This document shows, piece after piece, positions 1 to 6,704 of a stretch of 21,938 bases of DNA (the first letter of the stretch is position 1; each line of letters starts with the position of its first letter). The position numbers and the translations under genes were made by a program. The stretch covers positions 1 through 21,938 of the forward strand of contig JBOHCT010000048.1 in assembly GCA_050699055.1 (NCBI GenBank), in the 5' to 3' direction. The notes below the pieces were generated by a model, which was not told the DNA's origin, ran no database searches, and saw only the letters and a program-made list of their open reading frames with translations. Source of the DNA: JBOHCT01 sp050699055. GTDB taxonomy: Bacteria > Actinomycetota > Actinomycetes > Streptosporangiales > JBOHCT01.

Positions 1-228
1 CCGCCCCAGGTGGCAGCGCGTAAGATGCCGCAAACGTCGGCGCACCCTGTTGCGTACGACCGCGCCGCCGACGGCCCGTCCCACAGCGAAGCCCACCAAC
101 GCGGGGGCACCGGCTTCCGCGCAGCGCTGCACATGGACGACGAGCAGCGGGCGCCGCGCGCGTCTCCCGCGCCGCACCGCGCGCGTGAAGTCCTGGCGCC
201 GACGCATGCGCGAGTCGGCCGGGAGCAA
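1..228 (-). CDS. rnpA: Ribonuclease P protein component, 3' part outside the window
   Basis: This is the protein subunit of RNase P, which helps the RNA subunit remove 5' leaders from tRNA precursors. The 76 visible codons read LLPADSRMRRRQDFTRAVRR near the start and then GFAVGRAVGGAVVRNRVRRR, the highly conserved RNR signature of the family. The protein is strongly basic. The likely start is a TTG at 228-226, because the only thing upstream in this frame is the rpmH stop codon 12 nt away. A later in-frame ATG (MRRRQDF) would cut the conserved N-terminus. The gene follows rpmH on the same strand, the usual rpmH-rnpA operon. The gene runs off the left edge, so roughly the last 40% is missing from view. 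Confidence 0.93.
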   Translation of the reverse strand, partial: MLPADSRMRRRQDFTRAVRRGRRARRPLLVVHVQRCAEAGAPALVGFAVGRAVGGAVVRNRVRRRLRHLTRCHLGR

Positions 229-240
229 GGCGGGCTGCTC

Positions 241-375
241 TCAGGCCGCCAGCCTGCCCCGGCCCTTCGCGCGCCGGGAGCGGACGATCGCGCGGCCGGC
301 GCGGGTCCGCATACGGGCACGGAAGCCATGGGTGCGGTGGCGACGACGATTGTTCGGCTGGTACGTACGCTTCAC
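241..375 (-). CDS. rpmH: 50S ribosomal protein L34
   Basis: A 44-residue, very basic protein beginning VKRTYQPNNRRRHRTHGF and continuing RARMRTRAGRAIV, which is unmistakably bacterial L34 at its normal length. It is a structural component of the large ribosomal subunit that binds 23S rRNA. The start is GTG at 375-373, preceded at six bases by GGGAG, a reasonable ribosome binding site. It is divergent from dnaA, the standard arrangement at actinobacterial and many other bacterial origins, and is followed by rnpA in the same reading frame after a 12-nt gap. Confidence 0.97.
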   Translation of the reverse strand: MKRTYQPNNRRRHRTHGFRARMRTRAGRAIVRSRRAKGRGRLAA

Positions 376-411
376 CTGTTACTCCCATGGGTGGTGGTCC
401 CGGCAGGGGTA

Positions 412-429
412 CACCCGCCTGGGCGGGTG
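412..429. promoter_or_regulatory. 18-bp palindrome in the rpmH leader
   Basis: CACCCGCC and GGCGGGTG are perfect inverted copies separated by two bases, 37 bp upstream of the rpmH start. It could fold as a leader hairpin in rpmH mRNA or act as a protein-binding site. Function is unknown. Confidence 0.35.
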
Positions 430-616
430 AGACATGTTATGTCGTTGCGGTCGAGTGCGTCGGACCCACGCTATTGGTCCCGGGATGCTCGACCGTCGTA
501 CGTTACCGGGTCGGGCGCTTTCGGACCAAACCGAGCACGTCCACGCGGGGGCGTCGCGACTCGCACACGCGGGCGCGGGCGAACCAGACAGCCGGCACGA
601 ACAAGCGAGAAGGGGT

Positions 617-625
617 TGTGGACGA
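617..625 (-). promoter_or_regulatory. DnaA box upstream of the dnaA promoter candidate
   Basis: TGTGGACGA matches 8 of 9 positions of TGTGGACAA, the reverse complement of the actinobacterial DnaA box TTGTCCACA. It lies just upstream of the -35-like element at 630, a position consistent with autoregulation of dnaA. The regulatory role is inferred. Confidence 0.5.
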
Positions 626-629
626 CGGC

Positions 630-659
630 TTGATGCGGCACCGTCAAGAGGGTTAGTTT
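630..659 (+). promoter_or_regulatory. Candidate dnaA promoter
   Basis: TTGATG at 630-635 resembles a -35 element. TAGTTT at 654-659 resembles a -10 element of the TAnnnT type, with an 18-bp spacer. A transcript from here would have a leader of roughly 200 nt before the GTG at 864. Pattern only; in GC-rich genomes such matches can arise by chance. Confidence 0.4.
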
Positions 660-763
660 CGCTCGACCGGACCTTCCCCCCAGCCGTCTGCTCGGCGGTT
701 CGTTCTCGGCCCGAGGGTCGTTCACGTTGTCCGGACTGTCCCGTTCTGTCCGCATGCACACCT

Positions 764-772
764 TGTGGACAG
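764..772 (-). promoter_or_regulatory. DnaA box in the dnaA leader
   Basis: TGTGGACAG matches 8 of 9 positions of the reversed box TGTGGACAA. It includes the GTG at 765 that would otherwise extend DnaA by 33 residues. That overlap is one reason to treat 765 as regulatory DNA rather than as the start codon. Confidence 0.45.
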
Positions 773-863
773 AGCTGTTGAAAGCGGAGGTAGGACCTCC
801 GAGTCAACCCCGCGACCCGCGACGCCTCGCGCACACGGGTCGCCCGACGAGAGTGGACTGCCG

Positions 864-2306
864 GTGCCTGATGACTCCCTTGACCTCGCGTCGATCTGGG
901 CCCGGTCGCTGGAGGGGCTTTCTGGCGGCTCCGTGCCGCCTCAGCACCGGGCGTGGCTGAGCCTGACGAGACCGCTCGCCCTGGTCGAGGACACCGCCCT
1001 GCTCGCGGCGCCCAACGAGTTCGCCAAGGACGTGCTCGAAGCGAAGCTGCGTCCGCTCATCGTGGACGCCTTGTCTCGCGAGCTCGGCCGCGACGTGCGA
1101 GTGGCGGTCACCGTCGAGCCGACGGTGGTCGACCCGAGCGCGGACGAGCCGGCCGAGGACCAGCCGGCCGGGGCGGAGGACCCGTCCGAGCGACCTCCCG
1201 CGACCACCGACCCCTTGGACCGTCCGGACCTCGGCGCGGGCACGCCCCGCCACGCCGTGGATCCCCCACACCTGAACCCGAAGTACACCTTCGACAGCTT
1301 CGTCATCGGGTCGAGCAACCGCTTCGCCCACGCCGCCGCCGTCGCCGTGGCCGAGGCCCCCGCCAAGGCCTATAACCCGCTGTTCATCTACGGTGGCTCC
1401 GGGCTCGGCAAGACCCACCTCCTGCACGCTGTCGGCCACTACGCGCAGAGCCTCTTCCGGGCGGCCAGGGTGCGTTACGTCAGCTCGGAGGAGTTCACCA
1501 ACGACTTCATCAACTCCATCCGCGACGGCAAGGCCGACGGGTTTCGCCGTCGGTACCGCGACGTCGACATCCTTCTGGTCGACGACATCCAGTTCCTCGA
1601 GAACAAGGAGCAGACCCAGGAGGAGTTCTTCCACACCTTCAACACGCTGCACAACGCGAACAAGCAGATCGTGATCTCCAGCGACAGAGCGCCCAAGCAA
1701 CTCATGACGCTGGAGGATCGCCTGCGCAACCGCTTCGAATGGGGACTGCTGACCGACATCCAGCCGCCAGAGCTCGAGACCCGCATCGCGATCCTGCGCA
1801 AGAAGGCCGTACAGGAGGGTCTGACGGCCCCTCCTGAGGTTCTCGAGTACATCGCAAGCAAGATCGTCACAAACATCCGCGAGCTCGAGGGCGCGTTGAT
1901 CCGGATCACGGCGTTCGCGAGCCTGAACCGCCAGTCGGTCGATCTCTCTCTCGCCGAGATCGTGCTCAAGGACCTGATCCCCGCGGGTTCCGAGGACGAG
2001 CCGGCGATCACCTCCGGCGCGATCATGGCGCAGACGGCGGCGTACTTCGGGCTCTCCGTCGACGATCTGTGCGGCGCGTCCAGGTCGCGTGTCCTTGTCA
2101 CCGCCCGGCAGATCGCGATGTACCTCTGCCGCGAGCTGACTGACCTGTCACTCCCGAAGATCGGCCAGCAGTTCGGCGGCCGTGATCATACGACCGTGAT
2201 GCACGCCGACCGCAAGATCCGTTCCCTGATGGCGGAGCGCCGGTCCATCTACAACCAGGTCACAGAGCTCACCAACCGCATCAAGTCACAGGCCCGGCGG
2301 GGCTGA
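864..2306 (+). CDS. dnaA: Chromosomal replication initiator DnaA
   Basis: DnaA binds DnaA boxes at oriC, oligomerises with ATP, opens the duplex and helps load the helicase. With the chosen GTG start the protein has 480 residues. Domain I occupies about residues 1-85, followed by an acidic, proline-rich linker (about 90-130). The AAA+ domain begins near LNPKYTFDSFVIG and has Walker A GGSGLGKT (about 177-184) and Walker B DILLVDD (about 235-241). Domain IV carries the box-recognition helix region FGGRDHTTVMHADRKI near residues 430-450. The frame is open back to a GTG at 765, but that codon sits in a DnaA-box-like sequence without a ribosome binding site. The GTG at 864 follows GAGAG at ten bases and begins MPDDSLDLASIWAR, typical of domain I. 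It is divergent from rpmH and precedes oriC. Confidence 0.97.
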   Translation: MPDDSLDLASIWARSLEGLSGGSVPPQHRAWLSLTRPLALVEDTALLAAPNEFAKDVLEAKLRPLIVDALSRELGRDVRVAVTVEPTVVDPSADEPAEDQPAGAEDPSERPPATTDPLDRPDLGAGTPRHAVDPPHLNPKYTFDSFVIGSSNRFAHAAAVAVAEAPAKAYNPLFIYGGSGLGKTHLLHAVGHYAQSLFRAARVRYVSSEEFTNDFINSIRDGKADGFRRRYRDVDILLVDDIQFLENKEQTQEEFFHTFNTLHNANKQIVISSDRAPKQLMTLEDRLRNRFEWGLLTDIQPPELETRIAILRKKAVQEGLTAPPEVLEYIASKIVTNIRELEGALIRITAFASLNRQSVDLSLAEIVLKDLIPAGSEDEPAITSGAIMAQTAAYFGLSVDDLCGASRSRVLVTARQIAMYLCRELTDLSLPKIGQQFGGRDHTTVMHADRKIRSLMAERRSIYNQVTELTNRIKSQARRG

Positions 2307-2673
2307 GCGATGCGGCGGGTACGTGACACGTCGGTAACCCCTCGTGCACAGCTTGTGGAAAACCCTGTGGACATGTACGTGGAAGGTCGGTGGACGACGA
2401 ACCGAAAGGTGGGGACGTGGGGTGGACACACCCTGCCCGTCCCCACCCGCGAATCTCCCGTCCCCGTGACTTCCACAGGGCTCGTGGCCGCGACTTCGCG
2501 TCCGACCTGCGGCGACCACGGTCTTCCACACTGTCCACGCCCCCTACTACGACGACGACGAGATACTGCTCTAAGAGAAAAGAACTAACGTCACCGTGGA
2601 TCCGGACCGGAGCCAATGACCTCATCCACCACACGCCGGCGCCGGTCGCACCGAGAACAGGAGGGCAAGACCA
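2307..2673. other. oriC: Chromosomal replication origin oriC
   Basis: This intergenic stretch between dnaA and dnaN contains a cluster of DnaA-box-like 9-mers. In the minus orientation (reference TGTGGACAA) they are TGTGGAAAA at 2354-2362 (8/9), TGTGGACAT at 2366-2374 (8/9), GGTGGACGA at 2389-2397 (7/9) and GGTGGACAC at 2421-2429 (7/9). In the plus orientation (reference TTGTCCACA) they are ACTTCCACA at 2469-2477 (6/9), TCTTCCACA at 2522-2530 (7/9) and CTGTCCACG at 2531-2539 (7/9). An A-rich stretch follows at about 2561-2590, the best duplex-unwinding candidate. The position between dnaA and dnaN is the normal site of oriC in actinobacteria. No gene is seen here. Confidence 0.88.
2522..2590 (+). 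promoter_or_regulatory. Putative basal unwinding module of oriC
   Basis: Two abutting plus-facing DnaA boxes (2522-2539) are followed by CCCC (2540-2543), then six trinucleotides CTA CTA CGA CGA CGA CGA (2544-2561), then A-rich DNA containing AGAGAAAAGAACTAA. In the Bacillus subtilis model, DnaA-trios (3'-GAT-5' repeats on one strand) next to a box and a GC-rich spacer guide DnaA onto single-stranded DNA. The complement here reads 3'-GAT GAT GCT GCT GCT GCT-5'. The match in layout is seen; the function is inferred. Confidence 0.5.
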
Positions 2674-3813
2674 GTGAGACTCCGTGTCGACCGCGACGCC
2701 TTCGCGGACGCAGTGGCGTGGAGCGCGCGGACACTGCCGTCGCGTCCATCCGTGCCGGTTCTCGCCGGCATGCTCCTCGAGGTCTCGGGGGCGGGCTCCG
2801 ACGCTCATCTCCGGCTGTCGAGCTTCGACTACGAGGTCTCGACCCAGACCACGATCGGTGTGCACGCCGGCGAGCCGGACAGGCTGCTCGTATCGGGGCG
2901 CCTGCTCGCCGAGATCACCCGCAACCTTCCTTCGCAGCCCGTCGACATGGAGACCGATGGGACCAAGCTCGTCCTCACCTGCGGCAGCGCCCGGTTCACC
3001 CTCCTGACCCTCCCGGTAGAGGACTACCCGAGTCTCCCCGACATGCCCCCGCGGTCCGGGCTGATCGCGGGTGACGTCTTCACGACCGCCGTGACCCAAG
3101 TCGCCGTCGCGGCGGGTCGTGACGACACCCTGCCGATCCTGACGGGCGTGCGTCTCGAACTCGAGGGCGAGGGCATCACGATGGCGGCCACCGACCGCTA
3201 CCGCCTCGCTGTCCGCGATCTCTCATGGAAGCCGGAGCGGCCGGACCTCTCCACAGAGGCTCTGGTCCCTGCCCGCACCCTCGCCGACACGGCGCGGGCC
3301 CTCTCCCCCGGCACCGAGGTCGAGGTCGCCCTGTCCGATAGCTCGGCGGGGGAGGGCATGATCGGCTTCGAGGGCGGTGGCCGCCGTACGACCACCCGTC
3401 TGCTCGAGGGAGAGTTTGTCAAGTATCGTTCGCTGCTGCCGAGCGAGACAGCCACCCGCGTCGACGTCGAGATCGCACCGTTCGTGGAAGCGGTCAAGCG
3501 GGTGTCACTCGTGGCAGAGCGCGGTACCCCCATCAGGCTGGCGTTCTCCGCGGGCGAGATCGTTCTCGAGGCGGGTACCGGCGACGAGGCCCAGGCCGTC
3601 GAGGCCGTCCCGGCCACGCTCGAGGGTGATGACGTCCAGATCGCCTTCAACCCCGGCTTCCTGCTCGACGGTCTGAATGTCCTTGGGTCCGACGCCGCGC
3701 GGCTCGAGTTCACCACCCCGACCAAGCCCGCCATGATCATTCCAACGCCGGCGGACGACTCGGCCGGGCCTGACTACCGGTACATCCTCATGCCGGTACG
3801 ACTGTCCTCGTGA
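2674..3813 (+). CDS. dnaN: DNA polymerase III sliding clamp, beta subunit
   Basis: DnaN is the ring-shaped processivity clamp of the replicative polymerase and also recruits other DNA-handling proteins. The 379-residue product has normal length and three repeated clamp folds. It starts MRLRVDRDAFADAVAWSAR and contains PVLAGMLLEV, VSGRLLAEITRNLP and AATDRYRLAVRDL. The C-terminal YRYILMPVRLSS is the conserved clamp end (the usual MPVR motif). The GTG start at 2674 is preceded by GGAGG at 2660-2664, nine bases away. It is the first gene downstream of oriC and is co-oriented with replication. Confidence 0.97.
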   Translation: MRLRVDRDAFADAVAWSARTLPSRPSVPVLAGMLLEVSGAGSDAHLRLSSFDYEVSTQTTIGVHAGEPDRLLVSGRLLAEITRNLPSQPVDMETDGTKLVLTCGSARFTLLTLPVEDYPSLPDMPPRSGLIAGDVFTTAVTQVAVAAGRDDTLPILTGVRLELEGEGITMAATDRYRLAVRDLSWKPERPDLSTEALVPARTLADTARALSPGTEVEVALSDSSAGEGMIGFEGGGRRTTTRLLEGEFVKYRSLLPSETATRVDVEIAPFVEAVKRVSLVAERGTPIRLAFSAGEIVLEAGTGDEAQAVEAVPATLEGDDVQIAFNPGFLLDGLNVLGSDAARLEFTTPTKPAMIIPTPADDSAGPDYRYILMPVRLSS

Positions 3814-3959
3814 CCGGTGATTCGCGCACTCCCGAAGCGAGGAGGCCCGAAGGGCCGACGCCCGCGAGCGTCACACACAATGATTACGGTGCGGTGGTGT
3901 GCTCCCGAGCGGAGCGTCCGAGGGCCGAGGAGCACCAGCAACAGAGGGGAGCGTTGGCT

Positions 3960-4847
3960 GTGCAGATCGGCATGGTTGGTCTCGGGCGCATGGGCGCGAA
4001 CATGAGCGAGCGCCTGCGCCGCGCCGGACACACCGTGGTGGGCTACGATCGCGCCCCGGACAAGCGCGATGTCGCGAGCCTTCGCGAGCTCGTGGCGGCG
4101 CTGGCGACTCCCCGGGTCGTGTGGGTGATGGTGCCGTCAGGTGATCCGACGCGGGAGACCATAGACGAGCTCGGCGACCTGCTGGCCGGCGGCGACCTGG
4201 TCGTCGACGGCGGCAACTCTCACTACGTCGACGACCAGGAGAATGCCCGATGGCTCGGCACTCGGCGCGTCGGGTTCGTCGACGTGGGCGTCAGCGGCGG
4301 CGTCTGGGGCCTTGGGGAGGGCTACGCGCTGATGGCCGGCGGCGACGAGGCTCACGTCGCCCGCCTCCGACCGCTGTTCGAGGCGCTGAAGCCACCCGGC
4401 CATGACGGCTTCGTGCACGCCGGGACGGTGGGGGCGGGCCACTTCACCAAGATGGTCCACAACGGCATCGAGTATGGCCTCATGCAGGCCTACGCCGAGG
4501 GGTACGAGCTGATGGCGGCGAGCGAGCTCGTCGAGGACATCCCCGCCGTCGTCAGGAGCTGGCATGAGGGCACGGTCGTACGCTCGTGGCTGTTGGATCT
4601 CCTCGTCCGCGCACTCGACGAGGACCCTCGGCTCGCCGGCTTGCGGGGCTACGCCGCCGACTCCGGCGAGGGGCGCTGGACGGTGCAGGCGGCGGTCGAC
4701 CACGCCGTCCCCATGCCGGTCATCAGCGCCGCTCTGTTCGCGAGGTTCGCGTCCCGCCAGGACGACTCGCCAGCGATGAAGGTCGTAGCGGCCCTCCGTC
4801 AGCAGTTCGGCGGGCACGCGGTCACCACGACCGACGCCGGCGGCTGA
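3960..4847 (+). CDS. gnd: 6-phosphogluconate dehydrogenase, decarboxylating, short form
   Basis: Oxidises 6-phosphogluconate to ribulose 5-phosphate and CO2 in the pentose phosphate pathway, yielding reduced nicotinamide cofactor. The 295-residue product belongs to the short class of about 300 residues, which lacks the long C-terminal tail. It shows the Rossmann motif GLGRMG (7-12), the substrate-site segments DGGNSHY and DVGVSGGVWG, and the catalytic stretch HFTKMVHNGIEYG. The start at GTG 3960 gives MQIGMVGLGRMGANM, the typical family start. A TTG six bases earlier is also possible, and both share the purine-rich GAGGGGA at 3944-3950. The frame is open upstream to 3810 but has no family similarity there. 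The 146 bp after dnaN hold a small GGCCC-GAA-GGGCC hairpin (3844-3856) and probably a promoter. A gnd gene between dnaN and recF is common in actinomycetes. Confidence 0.93.
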   Translation: MQIGMVGLGRMGANMSERLRRAGHTVVGYDRAPDKRDVASLRELVAALATPRVVWVMVPSGDPTRETIDELGDLLAGGDLVVDGGNSHYVDDQENARWLGTRRVGFVDVGVSGGVWGLGEGYALMAGGDEAHVARLRPLFEALKPPGHDGFVHAGTVGAGHFTKMVHNGIEYGLMQAYAEGYELMAASELVEDIPAVVRSWHEGTVVRSWLLDLLVRALDEDPRLAGLRGYAADSGEGRWTVQAAVDHAVPMPVISAALFARFASRQDDSPAMKVVAALRQQFGGHAVTTTDAGG

Positions 4848-4858
4848 GGCGGGCCGCG

Positions 4859-5983
4859 ATGCGCGTCAGCCAAGTCTCGCTGCGGGACTTCCGGTCCTAC
4901 TCCCACGCGGAGGTGTCGCTCGATCCGGGGGCGACGGTCTTCGTCGGCGCCAACGGAGAGGGCAAGACCAACCTTCTGGAGGCGGTCACCTACGCCGCCA
5001 CGCTCGGCAGCCACCGGGTCGCCACCGACATGCCGCTCGTCCGCCGCGGGACCGACCGTGCTGTCCTACGCGTAGGGGTCCGCGACGGCGACCGTGAGAC
5101 CCTCGTCGAGATCGAGATCAACCCCGGGCGCGCCAACCGGGCCAGGCTCGGCCGTGCGCCCGTGCCACGTCCGCGGGACGTCCTCGGGACGCTACGGGTC
5201 GTATTGTTCTCACCTGATGACATCGCGCTGGTCAAGGGCGATCCGGGCGAACGCCGGCGTTACCTCGACGATCTTCTCGTCGCCCGTGCCCCCCGCTACG
5301 CGGGCGTACGTGGGGACTACGAGCGGGTGCTCAAGCAGCGCAGCACCCTCCTCAAGTCCGCGCCCGCCGCCGGCAGAAGGGGTGACGTCGACAGCACGCT
5401 CGACGTATGGGACACACACCTCGCACGGGCCGGGGCGGTCCTGCTCGCCGGGCGCCTCGCCCTCGTGTCCGAGCTCGGTCCACTTGTGCAGAAGGGCTAC
5501 GACGCCCTCGCCGGCGGGGGGAGCACGTCGCTCGACTACGTCAGCTCACTGGGCGAGGACGTCCCGCTCCATCCCGACATGGAGCACCTTCGCGGGGCGC
5601 TCACCGAGGCGCTGGCGAGGGCTCGGCGTGCGGAGCTGGAGCGCGGGGTCTGCCTGGTCGGCCCGCACCGCGACGAGCTGCTGCTCCGGCTCGGCGAACT
5701 GCCCGCCCGAGGGTACGCCAGCCAGGGCGAGTCGTGGTCGTACGCGCTGTCGCTTCGTCTCGCGGCGTATGAGCTGCTCCGCGCCGACGGCGGCGACCCT
5801 GTCCTGTTGCTCGACGACGTGTTCTCCGAGCTCGACGTGGCCAGGCGCCGCCGCCTGGCCGACGTCGTCGCACCCTGCGAACAGGTGCTCGTCACCGCTG
5901 CCGTGTCCGATGATGTCCCGGAGATCCTGACCGGTGCCCGCTACGACGTGGGCGAAGGCGAGGTACGCCGTGTCGACGCCTGA
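4859..5983 (+). CDS. recF: DNA replication and repair protein RecF
   Basis: RecF is an SMC-like ATPase that helps load RecA at single-strand gaps with RecO and RecR. The 374 residues show Walker A GANGEGKT (30-37), the ABC signature SQGESWS (about 287-293) and Walker B PVLLLDDVFSELD (about 312-324). These are all the expected motifs, at normal length. The ATG at 4859 lies 11 bp after the gnd stop and begins MRVSQVSLRDFRSY, the standard RecF opening. The frame is open further upstream inside gnd, but that part has no RecF similarity. The 3' end overlaps the start of dciA by 14 bp, so the two are probably translated together. Confidence 0.96.
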   Translation: MRVSQVSLRDFRSYSHAEVSLDPGATVFVGANGEGKTNLLEAVTYAATLGSHRVATDMPLVRRGTDRAVLRVGVRDGDRETLVEIEINPGRANRARLGRAPVPRPRDVLGTLRVVLFSPDDIALVKGDPGERRRYLDDLLVARAPRYAGVRGDYERVLKQRSTLLKSAPAAGRRGDVDSTLDVWDTHLARAGAVLLAGRLALVSELGPLVQKGYDALAGGGSTSLDYVSSLGEDVPLHPDMEHLRGALTEALARARRAELERGVCLVGPHRDELLLRLGELPARGYASQGESWSYALSLRLAAYELLRADGGDPVLLLDDVFSELDVARRRRLADVVAPCEQVLVTAAVSDDVPEILTGARYDVGEGEVRRVDA

Positions 5984-6506
5984 CCCGCATGAGCGCGACG
6001 TCCCGGCCGACGCCGGTGTGGAGAGCACGGACGCGGCGGATGCCGGGGAGCGGGCGCGAGAGGCGCTGCGTGAGGCGAAGACCGATGCCCGACGGCGCGG
6101 GGTCCGACGCGGCGGCGATCGTTCGGCGACGAGGAGGACACGCGCCCGCGCCCGCACCGACGACCCCCTTCCCCTCGGGGCCGTGATCGACGAGCTCCTC
6201 GACGTCCGGGGCTGGCGGGGCCCGACGGCGGTCGCCGGCGTGTTCTCCCGCTGGTCAGAGGTGGTCGGCCCGGAGGTTGCCGCCCACACTGTGCCCGAGA
6301 CGTACGACGAGGGCGAGCTGGTCGTCGTCGCCGACTCCCCCGCCTGGGCCACTCAGGTTCGCCTGCTCGCGCCGACGCTTGTGCGTCGTCTCTGCGAGGA
6401 GCTCGGCGACGGCGCCGTGCGGCGGGTACGCGTCCGGGGGCCCGGCGGTCCACGAAGACGGGCGGGAGAATGGGGGCGGGCCGATCGGCGCTCACGCGGC
6501 GTGTGA
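5970..6506 (+). CDS. dciA: DciA-like DUF721 protein
   Basis: A 178-residue protein of the DUF721 family. DciA is the ancestral bacterial loader or operator of the replicative helicase DnaB, which fits its place here between recF and gyrB. The N-terminal 65 residues are charged and low-complexity (many Arg, Ala and Asp). The conserved core runs from about PLPLGAVIDELLDVRGW to LGDGAVRRVRVRGPG and includes WSEVVGPEVAAHT and SPAWATQVRLLAP. The C-terminal 20 residues are basic. The GTG at 5970 overlaps the recF stop by 14 bp and has an AGGCGAGG-type ribosome binding site. Assignment to DUF721 is firm; the helicase role comes from work on other bacteria. Confidence 0.87.
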   Translation: MSTPDPHERDVPADAGVESTDAADAGERAREALREAKTDARRRGVRRGGDRSATRRTRARARTDDPLPLGAVIDELLDVRGWRGPTAVAGVFSRWSEVVGPEVAAHTVPETYDEGELVVVADSPAWATQVRLLAPTLVRRLCEELGDGAVRRVRVRGPGGPRRRAGEWGRADRRSRGV

Positions 6507-6556
6507 AGCTGACGACGTCCCTCACGTGTGGGGGGACTCCTGCTCGTCCAAGTTCG

Positions 6557-6591
6557 GGCCTCTCGCGCCGACACGGCGCCGTCGAGAGGCC
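6557..6591 (+). terminator. Nested hairpin between dciA and gyrB
   Basis: GGCCTCTCG (6557-6565) and CGAGAGGCC (6583-6591) form a perfect 9-bp stem. Inside it, CGCCG (6566-6570) and CGGCG (6574-6578) pair around a 3-nt loop. It ends the recF-dciA transcript or folds in a gyrB leader. There is no clear T-run (the flank is ACTTAAGG), as is common for actinobacterial terminators. Confidence 0.55.
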
Positions 6592-6622
6592 ACTTAAGGC
6601 AACTTCCGGCAGCGCCACCAGG

Positions 6623-6628
6623 TAGACT
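6623..6628 (+). promoter_or_regulatory. Possible -10 element for gyrB
   Basis: TAGACT fits the TAnnnT pattern, about 77 bp before the gyrB start and directly after the hairpin at 6557-6591. No convincing -35 element is visible, so this is weak. Confidence 0.25.
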
Positions 6629-6704
6629 AGACCAGTGTTCCCGGACATTTTGCTCGCGTGGATCAGGGTGCGGTGCGTTCGCATGATCCCGGCAGGAGGA
6701 CTTA

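Noticed and set aside
10..633. 207-codon plus-strand frame at the left end
   Set aside because: Antisense to rpmH and rnpA and through the promoter region; Arg/Ala-rich with no domain.
765..863. N-terminal extension of DnaA from GTG 765
   Set aside because: No ribosome binding site, residues unlike domain I, and the codon lies inside a DnaA-box-like sequence.
804..1700. 298-codon minus-strand frame inside dnaA
   Set aside because: Antisense to conserved DnaA domains, with no motif of its own.
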